A stretch of 11,260 nt of DNA. It comes from Clostridiales bacterium. Its GTDB lineage: Bacteria > Bacillota > Clostridia > Lachnospirales > Anaerotignaceae. Location of the stretch: the NCBI GenBank assembly GCA_019423725.1, contig JAHZAW010000047.1, forward strand, positions 269 through 11,528, read 5' to 3'. This document shows positions 5,856 to 11,260 of the stretch, in pieces; the first letter of the stretch is position 1; every line of letters begins with the position of its first letter. The translations under genes and the position numbers were made by a program. Below the pieces are notes generated by a model. It saw nothing but the letters and a program-made list of their open reading frames with translations, searched no databases and was not told the DNA's origin.

Positions 5856-8189
5856 TTGACGAAAGAAAACGGACAAAGTCTGCCGCTTATTCCGCTCAAC
5901 GGGATAGTTGTGTTTCCCAATATGATAACGAGTTTTCCCGTGGGAAGGGAAAAGTCCCTGGCCGCATTGAATAAGGCGTCACGGGAATATAAAAATAAAG
6001 TCGTTCTGGCCGCTCAGAAAAAGATCACGGAAGCGGAACCGGAGCTTGACAATATATGCAGGGTCGGAGTTATAGCCAATATAAAACAGACGCTCATGCT
6101 TCCTGGAAATGCGACTCACCTTATAGTTGAAGGGGTAACGAGGGTCGTTATTTCAGATATAGAGGACAATGGAAAGTATCTTACGGCCTATTTTGATGAA
6201 GTGCCCCAGGACCCGAGGGAAAAGTATGATGAGATGACTGAAGCGTTCATGCGCGTCGTATCTGATACATTCAATGAGTACTATAAAATGACAGGAAGCG
6301 GGAATGGAAGGGAATCCGTGGCAAATGTGGTGAACGCCACAAAGCCTGGCAACCTGTCAGATATAATATGTTCCGCTGTCACCATGCCGGTGGAGGAAAA
6401 GCAGAGATTTTTAGAGATATTTGACCCGGTCAGAAGGCTGAAATTTATTTTTGATAAACTCCAGAGCGAAATGAATATACTTGAGCTCAAAAAGCAGATA
6501 GAAGCCAAGGTAAAAAAGAGGATGGAAAAAAGCCAGAGGGAATACTATCTCAGGGAAGAGCTGAAGGCTATCCATGAGGAACTGGGAGATAAGGACGAAG
6601 TCCAGAATGAAATGGCTAAGTATACGGACATGCTCAACAGTAAAAATCCTCCGGAAAGGGTAAGGGATACCCTTGAGAGGGAGATAAAGCGACTTGAAAG
6701 GATACCTGTGACTACGCCGGAAGCCAGTGTTGCGAGGAATTATATAGAGTATGTGCTTTCCCTGCCGTGGACAGAGAAAACAGAGGATAATAATGACCTT
6801 AAAAAGGCCGAGGAAATACTTGAAAATGACCATTACGGCCTTAAGGAAGTTAAAGAAAGAATAGTTGAGTATCTTGCGGTAAGAATAAATACCGAGGAGA
6901 CCAACTCAACAATACTCTGTCTTGCGGGACCTCCTGGAGTTGGAAAGACATCCATTGCCAAGTCCATCGCCAGAGCTTTGGGAAGAAAATATGTAAGGAT
7001 GTCCCTTGGAGGAGTAAAGGACGAGGCTGAGATAAGGGGCCATAGAAAGACCTATGTATCAGCCATGCCAGGCAGGATAATCGCGGCCATGAGACAGGCA
7101 GGCACCATAAACCCGCTCATGCTTTTGGATGAGGTGGATAAACTGGCGTCATCCTATCAGGGAGACCCGGCTTCAGCTCTGCTGGAAGTCCTTGACTCAG
7201 AGCAGAACAGCGCATTCAGGGATAATTATATCGAATTGGATTATGACCTTTCAAAGGTGCTTTTCATATGCACTGCCAATGATATATCTTCCATACCGCC
7301 GGCCCTCAGGGACAGGATGGAGATAATAGAAATATCGGGATATACCGCCGAGGAGAAGAAACAGATAGCCATAAGACACCTTATACCCAAACAGCTGAAG
7401 GAAAACGGCCTTAAAAAGAGCCAGCTTATGATAGCGGATTCAGCGGTGGAGTCAGCGATAAATTATTACTGCCGTGAGGCCGGAGTAAGGAAGCTGGAGA
7501 GGATATTTGGAAAGCTGTGCAGGATAGCCGTTAAGGAGATACTCACGGGAGAGAAGAAATCCGTAAGGGTAAACGCTAAAAACATAGATAAATACCTGGG
7601 CAAACCCAAGTATAAGTCAGATGCCATTGTGGAGAGCCCCCAGGTAGGACTTGTCAGGGGACTTGCCTGGACAAGGGTAGGCGGCGAAACTCTGCTGGTG
7701 GAGGTAAACACCATGAAGGGCAGCGGAAAGCTGGTGCTCACGGGAAATATGGGTGATGTGATGAAGGAATCTGCCAAGGTAGCCCTTTCCTATATCCGTT
7801 CAAGGTCAGATGAACTTGGCCTTGAGGAAAATTTCTATAAGGAAACGGATATAAGTCTTCATATACCCGAAGGAGCAGTTCCCAAGGATGGACCGTCAGC
7901 GGGAATAACCATGACGACGGCTATGATATCGGCCTTAACGGATAAACCCGTAAGGAATGACATAGCAATGACAGGTGAGGTCACCATAAGGGGAAGGGTG
8001 CTTGCCATAGGCGGACTTAATGAGAAGGTACTTGCGGCAAAGAGGATAGGAATATCAAATATAATTCTGCCGGAGGAAAACACTGCAGACATAAGCGAGA
8101 TGCCCGATGAGATAAAGGATGGAATGAACTTTATATATGTGAAAGAAATGAGCCAGGTGCTTGAAAACGCTTTCGCAGGAGGATTTTGA
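5856..8189 (+). CDS. lon: ATP-dependent protease Lon (LonA type)
   Basis: 777 residues from the TTG start. A homo-oligomeric cytoplasmic AAA+ protease that removes damaged and regulatory proteins. Domains in order: N-terminal substrate-binding domain (about 8-195) beginning LPLIPLNGIVVFPNM; helical and coiled-coil linker (about 200-300); AAA+ module with Walker A GPPGVGKTS (358-366) and Walker B LMLLDEVDK (421-429); and the C-terminal S16 protease domain. The catalytic dyad is Ser681 in PKDGPSAG and Lys724 in GGLNEKVL. Their 43-residue spacing equals that of E. coli Ser679 and Lys722. There is no transmembrane segment, so it is LonA and not LonB. Codon use is rich in ATA and AGG, unlike tig. 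The stop is 1 base before the engB ATG, so the two genes are translationally close. Confidence 0.97.
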   Translation: MTKENGQSLPLIPLNGIVVFPNMITSFPVGREKSLAALNKASREYKNKVVLAAQKKITEAEPELDNICRVGVIANIKQTLMLPGNATHLIVEGVTRVVISDIEDNGKYLTAYFDEVPQDPREKYDEMTEAFMRVVSDTFNEYYKMTGSGNGRESVANVVNATKPGNLSDIICSAVTMPVEEKQRFLEIFDPVRRLKFIFDKLQSEMNILELKKQIEAKVKKRMEKSQREYYLREELKAIHEELGDKDEVQNEMAKYTDMLNSKNPPERVRDTLEREIKRLERIPVTTPEASVARNYIEYVLSLPWTEKTEDNNDLKKAEEILENDHYGLKEVKERIVEYLAVRINTEETNSTILCLAGPPGVGKTSIAKSIARALGRKYVRMSLGGVKDEAEIRGHRKTYVSAMPGRIIAAMRQAGTINPLMLLDEVDKLASSYQGDPASALLEVLDSEQNSAFRDNYIELDYDLSKVLFICTANDISSIPPALRDRMEIIEISGYTAEEKKQIAIRHLIPKQLKENGLKKSQLMIADSAVESAINYYCREAGVRKLERIFGKLCRIAVKEILTGEKKSVRVNAKNIDKYLGKPKYKSDAIVESPQVGLVRGLAWTRVGGETLLVEVNTMKGSGKLVLTGNMGDVMKESAKVALSYIRSRSDELGLEENFYKETDISLHIPEGAVPKDGPSAGITMTTAMISALTDKPVRNDIAMTGEVTIRGRVLAIGGLNEKVLAAKRIGISNIILPEENTADISEMPDEIKDGMNFIYVKEMSQVLENAFAGGF

Positions 8190-8190
8190 T

Positions 8191-8793
8191 ATGAAGGTAA
8201 ACAATGTTTCACTGGCTGCCGTTGGGGTAAAGATGAGCCAGTATCCGACGGATGAAAAACCCGAGATAGCATTTGCAGGAAAATCAAATGTCGGAAAATC
8301 AACACTTATCAATGCCATGATAGGCCGTAAGGCTTTGGCCAGGACCAGTTCACAGCCGGGAAAAACAAGGACCATAAATTTCTACGATGTGGAAAACATA
8401 CTGTATTTTGTGGATCTTCCGGGTTATGGATATGCCAAGGCTCCAAAAACAGAAATAGAAAAATGGGGCAGGATGATAGAGGAATACTTGAATAAAAGAG
8501 AGGTCCTCAGGGGAATAGTAATGCTTGTGGACATACGCCATGAGCCGGGCGAAAATGACAAGCTTATGTATGACTGGCTCAAGCACTATGATTATGATAT
8601 CATCGTTGCGGCCACTAAAAAGGATAAAATAAAGCGCTCCCAGGTACAGAAACAGCTTTCAGTCATTAAAAAGGGACTGAATATGGCTCCCGAAGATACG
8701 CTCATAGCCTTTTCCGGAGAAACCAAGGACGGAGTAGAGGAGCTTTGGGATGTGCTAGAAAGGCTAATCGGATATAAAAAAGCGGAGGTGTGA
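8191..8793 (+). CDS. engB: ribosome biogenesis GTPase EngB (YsxC/YihA)
   Basis: 200 residues. TRAFAC-class GTPase needed for late assembly of the 50S subunit. Motifs: G1 GKSNVGKS (30-37), switch-I segment around SSQPGKTRTINF (53-64), G3 DLPGYG (75-80), G4 TKKD (142-145) and G5 region FSGETKDG (174-181). The length and the short N-terminal strand are typical of the family. The ATG at 8191 follows AGGAGG (8177-8182) at 8 bases; that site lies inside the last codons of lon. An upstream in-frame TTG at 8161 is rejected, because it would place this site within the gene. The lon-engB pair is common in Bacillota (lonA-ysxC in B. subtilis), consistent with cotranscription. Confidence 0.97.
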   Translation: MKVNNVSLAAVGVKMSQYPTDEKPEIAFAGKSNVGKSTLINAMIGRKALARTSSQPGKTRTINFYDVENILYFVDLPGYGYAKAPKTEIEKWGRMIEEYLNKREVLRGIVMLVDIRHEPGENDKLMYDWLKHYDYDIIVAATKKDKIKRSQVQKQLSVIKKGLNMAPEDTLIAFSGETKDGVEELWDVLERLIGYKKAEV

Positions 8794-8796
8794 TAT

Positions 8797-8982
8797 ATGA
8801 AACTGCATTTATCGACTGAAAATAAAATGCTTGGCGGTGTATGCGGCGGCATAGCCGAAACAACGGGTATAGATCCATCCATAGTAAGGATAATATTCGT
8901 TGTGCTTATATTCTTTTTCCATATACCGCTTTTAGTGATCTATATCATTTTATGGGCTCTGCTGCCCAAGGGCATCAGATAA
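8797..8982 (+). CDS. small PspC-domain membrane protein
   Basis: 61 residues, made up almost wholly of one PspC domain. The N-terminal part LSTENKMLGGVCGGIAE carries the glycine-rich GGVCGGIA motif. IDPSIVRIIFVV then runs into a hydrophobic membrane segment at about 31-55, and the protein ends in LLPKG. Known: PspC is part of the phage-shock envelope-stress response in enterobacteria, and stand-alone small PspC proteins are frequent in Gram-positives with mostly unknown roles. No pspA or pspB is seen nearby, so a phage-shock function is not supported by context. GGAGGTG (8784-8790) overlaps the end of engB and lies 6 bases before the ATG. It is the last gene of the lon-engB unit. Confidence 0.88.
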   Translation: MKLHLSTENKMLGGVCGGIAETTGIDPSIVRIIFVVLIFFFHIPLLVIYIILWALLPKGIR

Positions 8983-8998
8983 AAAATTAATAGGACAT

Positions 8999-9034
8999 AA
9001 AATAAGAGACAGCAAAAATGCTGGCTCTTATTTT
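8999..9034. terminator. shared bidirectional terminator of convergent genes
   Basis: AAAATAAGAG (8999-9008) pairs with CTCTTATTTT (9025-9034), with a further CAGC/GCTG stem inside across one A-G mismatch and a 6-base loop. Ts continue to 9036 on the plus strand, and a shorter U run follows on the minus strand. It serves the lon-engB-pspC unit and the M23 gene. The stop codon of the M23 gene (9028-9030) lies inside the stem. Confidence 0.88.
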
Positions 9035-9510
9035 TTATCATTATATGTGGTGAACTGCAGCGGGTCCATTAGCATGGAACCAAGATATACGGTGTAATGC
9101 AGATGTGGTCCCGTGGTGAGTCCCGTTGAGCCCACAAGAGCAACCACCTCTCCCTGTACTATCCGCTCACCTTCTTCCACAAATATTTTTTTCAGGTGGT
9201 TATATATTATCCTGTAGCCGTCATCGGTCTCAAATTCCATTACATTTCCATAGGTCTCAGAAGTATGTACGTCGGTAACTGTGCCATTCCTCACGGCATA
9301 TACATTTGAGCCCTCATCGGCGGCTATATCCAGGCCATTATGGTATTCCTCCACGTCCAGGACAGGATTGTTCCTTTCTCCACAGTATGATGATATTATT
9401 CCATTATCCACCGGGTCGATCCATGTATCCTGAAGGTTTAATTCATATTCACTATTCAGGGGCTGGATCTGCTGAAACAGCACCATCTGAGGCTGCTGAG
9501 GCGGAACCAT
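9028..9510 (-). CDS. M23 metallopeptidase domain, C-terminal piece of a split gene
   Basis: Open frame of 160 residues holding a full M23 (LytM/lysostaphin-type) domain that cuts peptidoglycan cross-bridges. Numbering from the ATG at 9510: His57 and Asp61 in YHNGLDIAA and His138 in PHLHY are the expected zinc ligands; His105 in YNHL and His136 are the expected catalytic histidines. All are present, so the domain looks active. The first 18 residues (Q/P-rich) overlap the preceding frame and look like out-of-frame linker. No ribosome binding site stands before either ATG (9510 or 9486). It therefore looks like the continuation of the gene starting at 9973, in the +1 frame. Removing one base from the G run at 9459-9462 (C run on the coding strand) would fuse both into one 314-residue membrane-anchored protein. 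Confidence 0.8.
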   Translation of the reverse strand: MVPPQQPQMVLFQQIQPLNSEYELNLQDTWIDPVDNGIISSYCGERNNPVLDVEEYHNGLDIAADEGSNVYAVRNGTVTDVHTSETYGNVMEFETDDGYRIIYNHLKKIFVEEGERIVQGEVVALVGSTGLTTGPHLHYTVYLGSMLMDPLQFTTYNDKK

Positions 9511-9973
9511 TTAATGAGCCTGAACTGCCAGAGGCGGCGGTGGGATCATTCCCATCGGAAGATGCTTGAGGCAGAGCAGCATCATTGGCACTGGTGTCGT
9601 TCTTTTCGTTCTGCATATCTTTAGTTATTTCATCTTCACTGACTTCACTGCCTTGGCCGTCTTCGATGTTTTCATCATCGCCGTATGAAAACATACATCT
9701 GACGAATTCACTGATGTTGTCCTTTAAATTATCTCCGGCCTGAAAATCATCAAGAGCGTTTCGGCCTATAAGGTCAGAGGCCTTTGAACGTATTTTCTGG
9801 GCTGTGGTGCCGCCAATGCTGGCTATGGCTATAAAAAAGACACATAACAGCACCGAGAGTGACAGCTGATTTCCAAGCCTGGTGGTGTCTGGAGGCTCCT
9901 GTGAACGGTCCTTTCTGTATCTTTTTGTATTTTTGGTGTACTGAGCGGGTCTGCGGTATGGTCGTTTTTCCAT
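9452..9973 (-). CDS. membrane anchor and linker, N-terminal piece of a split M23 peptidase gene
   Basis: 173 residues. A basic cytoplasmic N-terminus rich in Arg and Lys (1-32) is followed by one membrane segment (about 38-54, LSLSVLLCVFFIAIASI). Then comes an extracytoplasmic stretch, and from about residue 100 an acidic, then Ser/Ala/Gly-rich low-complexity linker. It stops at TAG (9452-9454), just where the M23 domain takes over in the +1 frame. With that domain the layout is that of membrane-bound M23 proteins such as SpoIIQ or SpoIVFA, though nothing here proves a sporulation role. A modest GGAAG site lies 7 bases before the ATG. A one-base sequencing error, a real frameshift mutation or programmed frameshifting could all explain the break. 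Confidence 0.75.
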   Translation of the reverse strand: MEKRPYRRPAQYTKNTKRYRKDRSQEPPDTTRLGNQLSLSVLLCVFFIAIASIGGTTAQKIRSKASDLIGRNALDDFQAGDNLKDNISEFVRCMFSYGDDENIEDGQGSEVSEDEITKDMQNEKNDTSANDAALPQASSDGNDPTAASGSSGSLNGSASAASDGAVSADPAPE

Positions 9974-10003
9974 TTAAGCACTTCCAATAAATTGTTCAAT
10001 TAA

Positions 10004-10031
10004 ATTATATGGGGCTTGTTTTATATATATG
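10004..10031 (-). promoter_or_regulatory. possible promoter of the M23 gene
   Basis: On the minus strand CATATAAT (complement of 10004-10011) lies 14 bases after CATATA (complement of 10026-10031). The -10 contains a perfect TATAAT, but no sigma-A -35 stands at 17 bases. The pair resembles the sporulation sigma-E consensus better. The area is AT-rich, so chance is a real alternative. Confidence 0.35.
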
Positions 10032-10046
10032 TCCCATTGAAAAGAA

Positions 10047-10072
10047 AAAAGACACTCATAAGAGTGTCTTTT
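10047..10072 (-). terminator. terminator of the HD-domain gene
   Basis: A perfect 11-bp stem, AAAAGACACTC (10047-10057) paired with GAGTGTCTTTT (10062-10072), has a 4-base loop. On the minus strand it is followed by a U-rich run complementary to 10041-10050. It lies 12 bases after the HD gene stop codon and separates that gene from the M23 gene. Confidence 0.9.
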
Positions 10073-10084
10073 GTTCTTCTTCGA

Positions 10085-10729
10085 TCACATAATGAAACTG
10101 CCCGCAAGCCTTAGAACGTTCGCAGCTGTGCAGCACATAACTTTTACCATAAGGACTGCGGCGTCCCTGGTCTGGTTATATGCTTCGGCGATATTTAATG
10201 CTGTAGTATTCACAGCACCAGCTGTTTTTGCTGCCACATAAGTACATGATCCAAATGTTGCTTCCATTACTGCACAGAACTTGTCAGAAAAAGAAACCGC
10301 CATGGATTCTTTAAACTGAGGTCTGCTCAGGGAAACACACGGCCACATATGATTTACGATGGCGTCCTTTTCGATCTCGTTTAATTCAAATATTCTTTCG
10401 GAATTCCTCAGAGCATCAAAGGGATGATGTTTAAGGAGTTTCTGTCCGTTCTCGTCAACGCTTGTGTTTTCAAAAAAATACAGGTCGTGCATAAGACCAG
10501 CCCTTGCCGCTGAGCGGTAATCCCAGCCAAACTTTCTGCAGAGGCAGTAGCTGTAATAAGACACGTTCAGGGAATGCTGAAGTCTTGTTGTGAAATGGTG
10601 GTGTTTGTAGCTGCCAAGAGATGATACTTCATCGGTACTAAGTATCCCGTCTACACAGCTGCGAAATGTAACAGCTTTTGTGTCATTTTCATCATACATA
10701 TCGAATTTTGATCCGGTTATTTTTACCAT
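10085..10729 (-). CDS. HD-domain phosphohydrolase family protein
   Basis: 214 residues, cytoplasmic, with no signal or clear membrane segment. Metal-binding HD-superfamily pattern: His52 in RLQHSLNV, His81-Asp82 in GLMHDLYFF and Asp149 in SFSDKF, with further histidines at 101-102 (KHHPFDALRN) and His127 (NHMWP) placed as in HD proteins with more than one metal. Known: HD proteins hydrolyse phosphomonoesters or diesters of nucleotides and related compounds. The substrate cannot be told here, and this compact family is common in Clostridia without an assigned role. The C-terminal 60 residues are Ala-rich helices without a recognised domain. GGGAAGG-type ribosome binding bases lie before the ATG (10727-10729). 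It is a single-gene unit with its own promoter, structured leader and terminator. Confidence 0.88.
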   Translation of the reverse strand: MVKITGSKFDMYDENDTKAVTFRSCVDGILSTDEVSSLGSYKHHHFTTRLQHSLNVSYYSYCLCRKFGWDYRSAARAGLMHDLYFFENTSVDENGQKLLKHHPFDALRNSERIFELNEIEKDAIVNHMWPCVSLSRPQFKESMAVSFSDKFCAVMEATFGSCTYVAAKTAGAVNTTALNIAEAYNQTRDAAVLMVKVMCCTAANVLRLAGSFIM

Positions 10730-10761
10730 TCGACTACCTTCCCAGTATATTAATTTTGATC

Positions 10762-10808
10762 TCTGTTCACACAGAAATTAAGAAGAAAGAGAATCTCTCT
10801 TAACTTCT
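10762..10808 (-). promoter_or_regulatory. structured 5' leader of the HD-domain gene
   Basis: Two hairpins lie between the predicted transcription start and the coding region. The first in transcript order is at 10781-10808: a 5-bp and a 6-bp stem (AAGAGA with TCTCTT inside) split by a small internal loop, with a 3-base loop. The second is at 10762-10775, UCUGU-GUGA-ACAGA with a GNRA-type tetraloop. They do not match a riboswitch I know. They may stabilise the message or be an operator. Confidence 0.45.
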
Positions 10809-10814
10809 CTTATA

Positions 10815-10823
10815 ATTATAGCA
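10815..10823 (-). promoter_or_regulatory. extended -10 promoter of the HD-domain gene
   Basis: On the minus strand TGC TATAAT (complement of 10815-10823) is a perfect -10 with the extended TGn motif. No clear -35 stands at 16-18 bases, which extended -10 promoters can tolerate. Predicted transcription starts near 10808, giving a leader of about 80 bases. Confidence 0.6.
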
Positions 10824-10909
10824 CAAGGAATATAAGGCGGCTATAAAATTTTTATTAAAAAATATGGCATTTATGCTGAAAAACCCGGAAGAAAAAAGTA
10901 ATAAAACTG

Positions 10910-11260
10910 TCAATCTTTTGTAAGGGGAAGAAGTTCAGCTTCCACATAGGAGGCAAGGTCTTCGGGATTTATTATTATCTGGCATCCTCTCTGGCCTGCG
11001 CTTATGCTTATTTCATCAAATAATATGGCTGTTTCATCGATATATGTGGGGAATTTCTTCTTCATTCCTATGGGAGAGCAGCCTCCTCGTATATAACCCG
11101 TAAGGCCAAGGAGTTCCTTTACATGTATCATATCGACTTTTTTATTTTTTGATACGGAAGCTGCTTTTTTCAGGTCCAGCTCCTCATCAACGGGTATGCA
11201 GAAAAAAACAGGACCTGTTTTATCTCCTCTGGTGACCAGGGTCTTAAATACCTGTTCCGC
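10910..11260 (-). CDS. ybaK: YbaK/EbsC-family Cys-tRNA(Pro) deacylase, C-terminal part
   Basis: The frame is open from the right edge (11260) to TGA at 10910-10912, giving 116 residues; the N-terminus lies outside the window. The internal ATG at 11131 is not the start, because family sequence continues upstream of it. Recognised by VFKTLVTRGDK near the edge, whose Lys fits the conserved lysine of the family, then VDEELDLKKAA, and the strong signature GYIRGGCSPIGMKK with FPTYIDE and ISISAGQRG. Known: YbaK frees wrongly charged Cys-tRNA(Pro), a trans-editing factor for prolyl-tRNA synthetase. The C-terminus LPLTKD is of normal length. I see no clear terminator after it before the HD gene promoter. 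The symbol is by family resemblance. Confidence 0.9.
   Translation of the reverse strand, partial: AEQVFKTLVTRGDKTGPVFFCIPVDEELDLKKAASVSKNKKVDMIHVKELLGLTGYIRGGCSPIGMKKKFPTYIDETAILFDEISISAGQRGCQIIINPEDLASYVEAELLPLTKD

Noticed and set aside
8161..8190. TTG start of EngB inside lon
   Set aside because: AGGAGG at 8177-8182 points to ATG 8191, which also gives the family's usual N-terminus.
1..11260. CRISPR arrays, insertion sequences, prophage, toxin-antitoxin or defence genes
   Set aside because: No direct-repeat arrays, transposase or integrase frames, or defence-type domains were seen; gene content is conserved chromosomal housekeeping.

Overview
The window reads as a low-to-moderate GC Gram-positive chromosome, most likely a clostridium near Lachnospiraceae. 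This is inferred from strong AGGAGG ribosome binding sites, tRNAs without an encoded CCA, a Clostridia-type tig-clpP-clpX-lon-engB order, an S-layer-homology (SLH) protein, and the styles of the DUF503, HD-domain and YbaK/EbsC proteins. I have no database match to support a species.

Layout. Positions 1-54 hold the 3' part of a tRNA-Phe, followed by a terminator and about 150 bases with no gene. On the minus strand, 290-1750 encodes a secreted protein with three SLH domains and an alpha/beta hydrolase domain, with its own promoter and terminator. A divergent consensus promoter then drives tRNA-Gly (1946-2017). A terminator hairpin separates this tRNA from a small DUF503/YlxP gene. From 2371 to 8982 lies a plus-strand protein quality-control and ribosome-assembly block: tig, clpP, clpX, lon, engB and a small pspC-domain gene. 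On the minus strand, from 9028 to the end, are an M23 peptidase gene split by a frameshift, an HD-domain phosphohydrolase gene and the C-terminal part of a YbaK/EbsC Cys-tRNA(Pro) deacylase gene cut by the window edge.

How the genes work together. Trigger factor folds nascent chains at the ribosome exit. ClpX and ClpP form one ATP-dependent protease, and both the ClpP catalytic triad and the ClpX IGF docking loop are intact. Lon is the second soluble AAA+ protease, and EngB is a GTPase needed for 50S assembly. Tig has a very strong promoter (near-consensus UP element plus extended -10), fitting its highly biased codon use. ClpX and lon are set apart by an attenuator-like hairpin and a full terminator respectively.

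Most of the window is ordinary conserved chromosome. I found no convincing undescribed multi-gene system. The points most worth a second look are the split M23 gene, the SLH-hydrolase fusion, the tig UP element, the tRNA-Gly/ylxP arrangement and the structured leader of the HD-domain gene.
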